A DNA stretch of 64,000 nucleotides from Numida meleagris (lineage: Eukaryota; Chordata; Aves; Galliformes; Numididae): NCBI RefSeq assembly GCF_002078875.1, contig NC_034424.1, forward strand, positions 6,308,793-6,372,792, written 5' to 3'. The notes beneath the pieces were generated by a model, which saw nothing but the letters and a program-made list of their open reading frames with translations, did not search any database and was not told where the DNA came from. Position 1 is the stretch's first letter. Every line of letters begins with the position of its first letter. Positions 1 to 10,100 of the stretch are shown here, piece after piece. The position numbers were made by a program, and so were the translations under genes.

Positions 1-214
1 ATATGCAAAGCAAACAAGTCTCCTCTTAGGCTTTGCTCTATGCAACGAAGTGTAAAAAAAAAAAAGCATAGCTAAAATTCAATATACCGTACTCCCCAAC
101 ACAGTTCCTGCAAAAAGCTCCCCTGTATACTGAGGACAAATCACTGAAGCCCCTTCTGAAATCTTCCATCAGTTTCAAGTTCTCCTTGCTAAGTAAAGGC
201 TGAAAGTCCACTAC

Positions 215-395
215 CTGATGCAAGCTTGGCAATTTCTCCCTTGCTTTGTGGTATTCAACCACACACTCCAAGCAGTAACAGAGATCATCGTTGGAACCTT
301 CAAAATCTTCTGGGGACAACTGTTTAGAAGCATAGTTCTTCAGGTATTCGGTGGCATCAAGACCACTCGGTGTACACCATCGACATACGTTCATT
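215..395 (-). CDS. SETX: Senataxin, first coding exon (partial gene)
   Basis: This is the 5' coding exon of senataxin, a superfamily 1 RNA/DNA helicase that resolves R-loops and helps terminate transcription in the nucleus. The first 60 residues match the known senataxin N-terminus: a start MNVCRWCTPSG, a KNYAS segment, then the signature DLCYCLECVVEYHKAREKLP, with cysteine pairs at 5, 39 and 41-44. The ATG is at 394-392. It is preceded on the minus strand by a pyrimidine-rich acceptor ending AG at 397-396, so the exon is internal and the 5' UTR continues upstream. A phase-0 donor CAG|GTAGTG follows codon 60 at 215/214. The frame stays open past this donor to base 38, and part of the read-through (ENLKLMEDF) resembles the human ETLRLINHF, so a longer exon cannot be excluded. 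The helicase domain and the rest of the gene lie off the left edge. Gene identity is firm; the 3' exon boundary is uncertain. Confidence 0.85.
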
Positions 396-1901
396 CTTTA
401 GAAAGAAAGAAAAGGAGATCAACAAAAGTCTTAGGACTGAGAATGGTCAAGTATTTTCTTCCAACCACAATAGCCCGTTCTTGATTTCAGATAACATAGA
501 CACACGCAACTAAACAAAGAAACAGAGTATGTGAAAAACATTACACAAAAATTACAGAAAACTGCCCACTGCGTGACAAACATTAAAAACACAGACACAG
601 CACTACAAAGAAATCACATTACAGTCTTCAAACTATCAAACAGCGATGCATGAAAACCTGCTTTACATACCAGTAAGCCCTTATCTAAGTTTATGCACTT
701 CCATGTAGTACAAAGCTAAATTTCAATATAATTTTGCTGGTATCTGTGAAATCTAGTTCTAATAAGTACAAGATTTAATTAGCTCTTTTCTTTATCACCT
801 GCTGAAATTTATAGGTCAACAAATCCCCACTGTCAAAAAGTAAAGGATATTTATGCAAAGCTTTCACACCTATTATTATAGTGAGGAAGCATCACGAAAC
901 CTTCACTTAAATTGTTTCTTCCAAAAGCAGGATTTCCTCACCTAGAAGCAACACAGCATCTCAGATCCCACTGCTTCTAGAGAAGCATGAACTCTTGGCC
1001 TGGTTGCATAAAAGGAGCACCGGCAACTGCTGTTACTCAGCACAGCAAGGAACACAAAAGTGAAACCTAGATGAAGTAGAACCATACATCTCCCCACATG
1101 CAACACACCCAAAACAAAACAAAGCACGAGCAGCGGTGTTTACCTTTGGAAAAGGAAGCGATTTGCTGCAGGAGCGCTGGGTCACATGGTGGGAAGGCCT
1201 CGGGGCTGCCCTGCGCTTAGGGCCAGGGGTTAAGGCGTGCAGCCAGAGCTGCCCTCGAGCAGAGCACAGCACATCCCATCTGCCGACAGCCGGGTCCAGA
1301 CTGTACTTCAAAGATCTTGAGGAAAACAGGAGGCGTCAGAAATCAGTACGCTGCAGGCTGAGAACGGCTCCGGTTTCCGGATTAACAGATTTTGCCTTTA
1401 CGCTAAGCAATCCTTTCCCGAGCTGCTAAGTATCGTTTGTAAGTTCTTTCCATCATTCAAATGAGGGCAGTACGATATCTGCTCACTTTGTTCTGACAGA
1501 CACGCACGGGTTTACCCACATACCTCAAGGAATATAGCTGCTTAAAAAAAAAAAACAAAAACAAAAAAAAAACCCGCACACACGAGCGCCCTCCGCCCCA
1601 GCCCGCGGCGCTGCGCTCCGCACACGCCGTAACGGCTCCCGCCGAGAACCCACACCCGTCCCACGAGAACCCCCGGCCTCGGCAGAAATCGAAAGCAGCT
1701 TTCAGCCTCTTCCCATCTCAACCACTGCCCAACCCCAAGCCCACAGCGCCTCAGGAGCTAAGCGGGCCCGGCGCTACCTCCACAGAGACAGCGCAGCTGA
1801 ACGAAAGAAAAGGGAGAGCGAAGGTCGGAGCGCGGTTCCTCGGCGGGCGCGGCGAAAGTCAGCATCACGGGGCCGAGGGAGCCCGCCTCACCTAAGCTCA
1901 C
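396..1901 (-). other. SETX: SETX intron 1 (5' UTR intron)
   Basis: This is AT-rich sequence between the SETX promoter exon and the first coding exon, followed near 1.15-1.4 kb by less AT-rich DNA. The short open frames here show no recognisable protein. Human SETX has more than one non-coding 5' exon, so a second untranslated exon could lie here, but I could not place one. An A-rich run with interspersed C lies near 1543-1571. Confidence 0.5.
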
Positions 1902-2080
1902 CTCAGATGGCGGCGCCACCCGACCCCATCCGCCCCGCCTCACAGCGCGCCCCGCGCTTCCGGTCCGCTGGCGGAAGTAAGCACCGCGCGGGCCTGGCCA
2001 CCTCGCGGCCTTAAAGGGGCTGCGGCCGCGGAGAGGTGGAAGCGCCGCGTCGGGAGGGGCGCGGCGGGGAGAGTGACGGA
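1560..2080 (-). promoter_or_regulatory. SETX: CpG-island promoter of SETX
   Basis: GC content and CpG density rise sharply here, with no TATA box evident. A YY1-type ATGGCGGC motif lies at 1907-1914. Two ETS-type cores follow: CTTCCGG at 1957-1963 and GCGGAAGTAA at 1971-1980. A strong minus-strand donor GAG|GTGAGC at 1902/1901 suggests a non-coding first exon starting near 1950-2000. Weaker minus-strand donors occur near 1892 and 1776. Housekeeping expression from a dispersed start is inferred. No divergent plus-strand gene is recognisable to the right. Confidence 0.6.
1902..1980 (-). other. SETX: Predicted SETX non-coding exon 1
   Basis: The exon is inferred from the consensus donor GAG|GTGAGC (minus strand, 1902/1901) just downstream of clustered YY1 and ETS motifs. 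The upstream end, which is the transcription start, is approximate. No ATG-initiated frame joins to the coding exon from here. Confidence 0.4.
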
Positions 2081-3094
2081 TCGGGGAGGGCTGGGTGGTG
2101 TCGTGTGGTGACCGAGCCCCAAACTTGAGTTATTTAAGAGCTAAACTAATAAAACCTGTGATCAGCAGTCTGAGACTAACAGCACCTGGGAGAAAACTTC
2201 CCCTCGAGGCCTGTGGTGCAACGGAAATCGCCCCAGCTGCAGCTGCTGAGAGCTTCGATGCGAGCAGCACCCTCTGCCGTCCCCCGGGCCCTCCGCAGGC
2301 CGGGGCCCTGTGGGGCCGAACGGGGATGGGTGGGTAGCGCCTTGCTCCAGCCCACCCCTAGTGCTTGTGCACACGGACAGGAGAAGGAGGTGAAAAAGGC
2401 AAGGCCGTGCTTGGCCTTTCTGCTGCACCCTGTAACAACTTCTCATCTTTGAGGCACGGCTCTGCTCCAGACAGCGATAACCCAGTGGGCTCTGCCCATG
2501 ATAATGACAGCTAAGATTTCTTTCTACAACACCATTCGGACCATCAGTGCACTAGGAAAATGCTTGAAGATTTGTGTCTGTTTGAATCCCCTGCATTTTT
2601 AAGGACTAACATGCTTTTAGACCCAAAGGATCTGTCCCACTCTGTTATAAACAGAGCCTGACGTAGAGCTCTGTCAGTGTTATTCTCCTACTGGGTCAGG
2701 GAAGCTTTTGGGTGCTGTTCATTTTTTCACCTCTACACGGAGTTGCTGTTTTTAGTAATATTCTGTGAGATCTGCCCTGCAAAATCTGCAACCATACACT
2801 CTCTTGTGCTCTACCCCACAAAAAATTTAGATGTCCATCTTTCAGGGAAAAAAAAAAAAAAAGGACGAAAAAGCACAGACTACTTAAATTTAAAAATTCA
2901 AATAATTCAACTTTTAACCTCCAAAGCTGCCAGGCAAGTTGGGCTGAAAACTTACCCTTATACAGGCAGCTGATCTCATGCAGCATCCTGTCTGTCCCAT
3001 AGAATCCCACTGTTTTTTATCTTCAGAGAGACTAAAGCCAGACTACAATTCACATGGAAAGTTCTCACGTAACATCCTTTGCTACATGACAGCC
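2081..3094. other. Intergenic gap between the TTF1 3' end and the SETX promoter
   Basis: About 1 kb lies between the predicted TTF1 cleavage site and the SETX CpG island. The genes are in tandem on the minus strand, so this is both the 3' flank of TTF1 and the 5' flank of SETX. A poly-A run occurs at about 2848-2863. The open frames on both strands are short and resemble no known protein. I see no RNA gene or recognisable transposon. Confidence 0.5.
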
Positions 3095-4034
3095 AAGACA
3101 ATGCTCATACAAGGCCTTTATTTCAAAAGCCTTGCAAACTTCTGCATGTTCACTGACAATTATTAAAGAAGGAAATTCTCACTTATCAAAATGAGCAACA
3201 AAAAGCATTATGTCAGGACCAATTCTTCTTGTATTAGTTTCTAACACAGCATATATGAAATATAGACAAGCCATACAAATACTTTATACACACAGTAAAA
3301 TTATATTACATTCACTGAGTCAGTTTACAAATAACTTTTAGGCAAATTATTAAGAGATCATACAAAGACAGGAGATGCAACCTCCACCTTTAATTTTCAT
3401 ATCAAAATGTAAAAACTCGCCTTGGTGCAATAAAAAAAATATTTATGTGCATATATATATTTATGTATATACATATACACAGTCTGTTTTCTCTCTATAT
3501 TCCAGATATTAACAAAAACATTTTAAATGCTTTGTTCTGATTTACACAAAATGATGGCACAGTTTATGATTATAATGGAGAAAAACATCCCTTTTCTCTA
3601 AAAGAGCTTAAATGTACAACAAAAATAAAATGAGTTGCTTTTAAGCATAAGACCTTGCACAGTTGTGCTGTTTCCATCACCACAGATGCCTGGAGATTTG
3701 TTTATATTTTAGAGTTAAGATCACATTGAAGTTTCTACCTCCACAGAAAATAAAGCAGTGGAAAAAAAACATCTATTTTTGAGACTTTCAGAAAGAAACT
3801 TGGTTGCAAACAGAAAAGGTCTTCTAAAACAAAGCTACATTACGGTAACAAAAGGTGGCATGAGAAAACCTGTATTTACCTCAGTCTTCAATACAAAACA
3901 AGAAAAGCAGATGTGCCTATATTCTTGCTTTTCCATTATTTCATAGCCCATGTACCTGCAGTTGTTGATCTGCACCCCCTTTCCAGCAGATCCCTTTGGC
4001 AGTTAAATACGCTGTTGAATTGTTTTTAAGGCAG
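3095..4034 (-). other. TTF1: TTF1 3' untranslated region
   Basis: This is AT-rich sequence downstream of the TGA stop at 4037-4035. A minus-strand AATAAA signal lies at 3122-3117, which would place cleavage near 3090-3105. The region contains an alternating AT/purine-pyrimidine stretch at about 3438-3480. A minus-strand ATTAAA near 3391-3396 could give a shorter transcript. The end is predicted only from the signal. Confidence 0.6.
3117..3122 (-). terminator. TTF1: Polyadenylation signal AATAAA for TTF1
   Basis: A canonical AATAAA hexamer on the minus strand, the only perfect one I found between the stop codon and the SETX CpG island. Use in vivo is inferred. Confidence 0.5.
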
Positions 4035-4198
4035 TCAGTCATCACTCTCTTCACTGGAGTCAAAAACCTCACTGAGTTGGAAAACCTTTTTCTTTGGATT
4101 GACTGTTGAATCACTAGAGTTAGACTGTTTCGCTTTCCTCTTTTCCAACTTTTGTTCAAGTTCCGGAAGCGTCTCTTCAAAAAGATAATCAATAATTT
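4035..4198 (-). CDS. TTF1: TTF1 last coding exon
   Basis: The acceptor follows a long pyrimidine tract and ends CAAAG at 4200/4199. The exon encodes [20 protein letters not shown], matching the human EIIDYLYETTLPLLKEKLEK block. It ends in an acidic, serine-rich tail (SSEESDD) and TGA. The acidic end is a conserved family feature. Confidence 0.92.
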
Positions 4199-7100
4199 CT
4201 TTGAAAAAAAGAAAAAAAAAGAGTCTTAACTGGATCTGTTTGGAACTGGATCCCTTAAGGAGAAAAGATCTCACAGGCAGAAATTGGTTCGTCAGTGTTA
4301 AATGCAGATACCTTACTATTCCATAGTAATTATACTGACTGCAGTATAGATCAGACATACACGTACATAAAAACATGAACTGAAAAACCACCATCAAAAC
4401 TTTTTAAAGCTGAGGTACTAAACAGAAGGGGCTGATGAGCACCGTGTGAAGATGCAATTAAAAGTAAACTGTTACAATGCATACATTAAAAAGGAAAAAA
4501 AAATGTAGTAAAATAAGTATAAAGCCTGTGGTATTAGCCAAATTGCTTAAGAGAGAAAAACTAAGAAAGAAAGTGCTGAAGTAGAAGATGTCACTTCTTA
4601 GACTGGAACAAAAAGCTTAAGGAGTATATAAAAACAGCTGGGATACTAACCAGAAAAAGTCTTTGTACGCCAAAAAGGGACATGGGAGACTTTTAGCTTG
4701 TAAAATTTTGCTTGAACGTAGCTTCCAGGAACATCTCTGAAAAGACAAGAGTTCAAAGGCACAGTGGTGCAATGAACCACTACCGACTCTACGTGAGTTA
4801 CCAATTCCTGAGAATGATGTCAAACAGATAACTTTGCTTCAGGTAGAAAGCACAGACTGCAAATCCTAATACAGACAAGTTTTCAAGATATCAATTCCCC
4901 TTAATGTAAGCACCAAAACCATATCATTACACATATTTATTATACAGTTAGTAAAAAGAAACGACAAAGCTGAAAAAACTGTGGAAAACATCAAGAGAAC
5001 CCCATAGAAAGTATAGCATTCACAGTATTAGTAATTTTATATTCAATTTTTACATTGTTTGGAAGACTTACTATACTGTATCACACATTCCAATAATTAC
5101 CCCTTTTGCTATTTCTCTATGTGCATTTGGAAACATCCTTTATGAAAGACTTCAGCACAGAGTACGTAATACAGCTTTAGGAAACAAAAAACACCAGGGA
5201 CAGAATAACAGGGTTCCCTGAAGTGGGTAAAATTAAGTTTTCAGAGCTGCTAGACATGGTTGATTGTGCACTACTATCCAAGGATATGCAATTGTACATC
5301 ATCAAATTAGACAGTATTTTTTATGGTTGCAGCATGTTGATTCCTTTGAGGAATTTAAGAGAGTCTGCTTCAACTATCTTTGGTATCCATTAAAAAAAAA
5401 AAAAAAAAAAAAAGGAGTTTTTACCCAATAATATCACTGAGTTCTTCCCAGTTTATTTCATTAGCATCCTCCACTTTCATTTCATACAACCTGGGAATAT
5501 AACAGAAGCAGTTTGTAGGCAGTACTCAATAAATGATTCCATAAGGTTCACAGCTCCCCCTGTCAGAAGTTACAGGACTTTCTGTCCAAAGAGTGGTACG
5601 AAACCACAGGCATACAGCTCACAACCAGCGTGCTTTAATACCACCACCCAGAACAGGAAGAGATACAAAAACATTCCAATAACTCTGAACTGTACCTTTT
5701 AATAAGGTTGATGCTGGCCTGTAATCCTTTGGTCCCTTTGTGTAACTGCTGCCCTTTGGTAATCTTGTTGGTTAAAATTGAAGTCCTTTAAAACACACAA
5801 AAAAGGTTCCTATTATTTCATAAAATTTCAAGCATCTAAAGGAAGCAACTTCGAGATGCCACTGCTACAGCAACAAAGCAGCAGCAGTCAGGCCTTGAGA
5901 TCACAGCAATGACAAAACAGCACAGCTGGCAAGTTGTTGTTCATTTGTCTCTTTTTGTAGTCTTCAACCTATTGCCTATCCTACCAAACAAGCATCATAT
6001 TACAAACTGTTTTGCAGAATGGGGTTAAATACTCCCGAGAACAGATTTCACTATCTCGGTTTAGGATGAAGCCTTACCATTTCTGCTTACACTGTCTCCA
6101 ATACCTAGTTCCCACTTTAGTTTCAATCTCAGTCCATGGCAATTTCTGGAAAAGTTTCTCACGGTCAATTCGGAGATTTCTGTGTGATTTTTTTGACGAT
6201 GAAAGAGAATTTGCATTTTCCAATTTTGTTCTTTTTACAATCACTTCCTCCACTGCATGCATCAGCTTCTGGATCTCTTCCTTTGACCAAGGACCATAAT
6301 TAATTGCTAAAGTTGAAAAATATTCATGGTTAGGACATAATTTATATATAAATTATTAGAAAAAAATGCTTCACTTTACCATATTTTTACTTAAAGGATC
6401 TGTTTCTTACCTGCTTCAAAGAAACTCCTCTGCATACCAGATGTGAGAGGAAAATTCAGTCTAATGAGAGGAGTTCAGCCTAAAGAATAGCACCAGTTCC
6501 TAGTTCCTATATTTCAAGACCCTGCTGCCAAATTCCTCACATCCTCCCCACAAAAGCATCTATTTCAACATCAGAAATGTCAATTCCATTTAAGAAAATT
6601 GCATTTGTCCCACTTCCTCTCCCTCCCTCCCCACCTTTTTTGTTCGTTTTTCTTCTCCCTCGGATTTGAGACTGTTCTCTTTTGTCTGAAAGCTTCTCAA
6701 ATTAAAATACACAGAATGAATTGTTCTTAAAAATTACATACGCGACTTGATTTCAGAGTATTTCATGGCAACTGAGAGATTAGAGCGGGACATCATCTCA
6801 GAAATCTTCTTCCAATCGTTGCCATGGAGAGCATGATACTTCTTTAATTTTTCTTTTTCTTCTTTAGTATACCTAATAGAAGAAATGGACACAGTTTCAC
6901 ATGTAAATTCAAACCCTTCCAATATCGTCAGAGAGATGCTACAATTTCAAGTCACACTTTATACTGGAGGGATTTATAGCAACTAGTTAGAAAAATGAAT
7001 TGCCCATTAAGTCACAGTAACCAGCAGAAATGTGAGAAGATCTTAATTATATCCACATTTAATGACCAAATAAACATCAGAGCATGCTATCAGCCTTCTT

Positions 7101-10100
7101 TTAAACTCTTTCAAATCACTGGCTTACCTCCCTTTGTAATTATTTGGGTCAAATATCTTCCTTGCTCGATAATATATAAGTCTCCAGGCTCGTGGTATGC
7201 CCTCAGCTGGAAGGTAAACAATTCAATTTTAAGAAACATTTTTACACTGGTGAAGCAACTTAAAAAAAAAAAAAGTATTTTTATGACTCTGCTTTCAATC
7301 ACAGATTCTCTCAATTCAAGAGACTGTACTCTACAACACTTCATAAACTGCACAGGAAATAGTGCGGATAGAATCTCCTGATGAGTTTCCAAGATGTAAT
7401 TGTTATAGCCATGGTAAGATCACACATGTTGACAGCTGGTAGATGGTCCTGTGAGTGTGCAGGTGAATATCCAAAACTCAATTTTTGAACTCTGAAGCAC
7501 AAATCTACTACTCTAAAGCTAAACCTATGGCTCTAAAGCATCCAGTTTGGATGGACGGGGTGTAAATTTTTATAACATCTGGATCATATGCAAGTAGTGA
7601 GTTGAATTGTCCTACTCATAAAAAGGCATGAGGCAGCCACCCACCAGGAAGCCAACGACTTTTGCATGCTGACTATTTTGACTGTGAAAATCAGGGAACA
7701 GAGGCATCCAGCAAAAAGAAAGTGAAGACTTTGGCTGAAGGAAAGATCCTTGAAGTGGAGGAAGATCCACAGAGATAAGCACCTAGGAACACCTAACAAC
7801 CTTGGCCAAAACTGGTAACTGCAGTTGGCGTAACACCAATGTCACTTTCTGCCAAACGTTCCCAGAGCACAAGCGGTGTCTCAAATGAGAAGTCAACACC
7901 ATGCCAGTGTGACAACACAGGTGGAACAACTGAGTTCATGAAATCTTCAAGAAGAACCAAAGTATCCAATCCCAAGGCTGTCATTTACTCTGTCTTGCCT
8001 TTGCTAATGATGCAGAAGGCAGCATGGTGAGCCACTGAGAAAGGGCACTGAGCAGCTTCATCAGAGATGTTACAAAATGAATATATTTGCTACATGAAGC
8101 AGGAAAGTTTCCTAGCCATGAGAAATCTAGCAATTAAAGTGAGGAAGAAGGAAGAGATTGTGCCTCTTGCAAACAGAATCTTAATAGCTGGAATTCTATT
8201 TGCTTTCCTCACATTTTGGAATACTAACTACTCTGGCTAATGAGTTTATTTCTTCCTGTTTATGGCATCATTGGATGTTGAACTTGCCACCTAACTACGT
8301 GCTCTAAGAACAGTTAATTTCAGATATGATTTAATCATTCCTTCCCATTGATAAATCACTAAACTTAGTTACAGCCTGGCACATTATGTACCTTAAACCA
8401 CAAAACCCAAATGCAAGTCTGTATGTGCTAGTGGTCATGATAAAATTTTAATCTCTAACTTCTTCCTGACCTAGAACAAATAATATGAACAGTACACTCA
8501 GCAATTTTCAACTACAAAACCTAAGCAGCATGCTCCTTTTATGCTGAATCTACCAACTTTAGTACAATAATAAAAATAAAATTTAAATAATAAAAATAAA
8601 ATAAAATAAAATGAAAATAGAGATATAATCAGTTTGTGGAGTATAACACTGAAATATGTGAGACAGAGCTGTAATGCTTACCAAGTTTTTCACAAAAAAG
8701 ATGCTCTGCTTTTAGGCGATTGATAGCTTCTTTCTCTTCCGGATACCTCGAGGTAAACAGGAGCTTTTCAGCACTGTCTATCCCAGTAATTGATAAAAAC
8801 TCTTCAACATTTTTCCTGATTTGATTATTTTCCTTCTGGGAAAATCTCCCAAACTTGATAGCGATACCTAAAATATAAAGAAACTTTTATTAAAAAAAAA
8901 ATAAATAAAATAGCCCCAGGTACATTATACTTCAAGATAGCAAAGATGTTTTAGCACACATATCACAGAAGATCAACAAATTCAGAAGGTAAAAAGGCAT
9001 ATGGAAGAGAAAGAAAACAAGAGCTGGAAGCAGGTAACTTAAGCATACATCCTGAACTGTAATTTGTTGGTAAAGTAGTAGATGCTACAAAACAGAGCAA
9101 CAAAAAACATGTTCACTGGAATTAACTATACTGCAACAAAAGCACGGGTGTGAGAAGACACAAAGGCAAGCTACTTCCCCTCTGTCAGAACGTCAGCATA
9201 GCTCCACGCTTCACCGCAGTGTTCTTTTGAGGTCTCACCTTGTTTTTTAAACTGTTTAAATCTCATGAGGTCTCTTCCAGCCATCTTCCTGATTGAATGG
9301 TCAGACAATTGACCCACGTGAGGAATAAACTCCTCCAATTCTTGTTTTGCAGTATCTAAATCCAAGACTGTAAACATGTGCAGGAACTCTTCATCATCCA
9401 GACTGAGCTCATCAGTAGCTGTGGTTTCAGTAAACGAACTATTCTGGTCTTCCTTTTTATTTGATGTTGTGGTTTCTGACATCCTGATTAAAAAAAATGA
9501 AAAGCATTAAGACAAACCAACCAACCAACCACCAACAGCACAGCTCCAAAACAGAGATTGTTTATACTTGTAGAGATACTAACATGTTCATTAATTAAAG
9601 AATAAGGATTGTTTCACACATCCATACACCCCAAACCAGCAGAAGCTTTTTCATACAGAGGTAATTTACTATGAAATTTCAATGTTGACAATATTCAAAC
9701 TGTTTCTGAAATCTTGAAAGCCCCAGCTTCCTCAGAGAACTTTTCTTTTTTTATTTATTAATGTTCTTACTATCAGAAAGAATACTCTTAGTGTTTTTAT
9801 TATTATTATTATTGTTTATTCCACACCAGTGCAAATGGTAACGTATTCTTACAAGATTTCACTGCACATTCATGTAATAACTAAGGTCTAAAAGCAGGAT
9901 TCTGCTATCTCAACAGAACGTTTAGGTTTTGAATCTGTTTTTAAGTCTACAGTAGAGACTGGAGAAAGATCTGGGACTCAAACAATGCGATATAAACCTA
10001 TCTAAGAGGAGTAGGAAAAAAAAAAATCTAAACTTACGCTACGTCCGATTCTGAAGAACTGTCTTCCGTGATAAAAGTCCTGCTTTTTACAACCTTTCCA

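Larger units (their letters stand above)
7207..8681 (-). other. TTF1: Largest TTF1 intron
   Basis: At about 1.5 kb this intron is two to three times longer than most other TTF1 introns. The excess can be explained by a possible decayed insertion on the plus strand at about 7390-8620, described separately. The rest is unremarkable. Confidence 0.6.

Noticed and set aside
9171..9482. ATG at 9482 as a start codon for a separate small gene
   Set aside because: An acceptor AATCAG lies directly upstream, the TTF1 exon before it joins in phase, and the protein matches internal TTF1.
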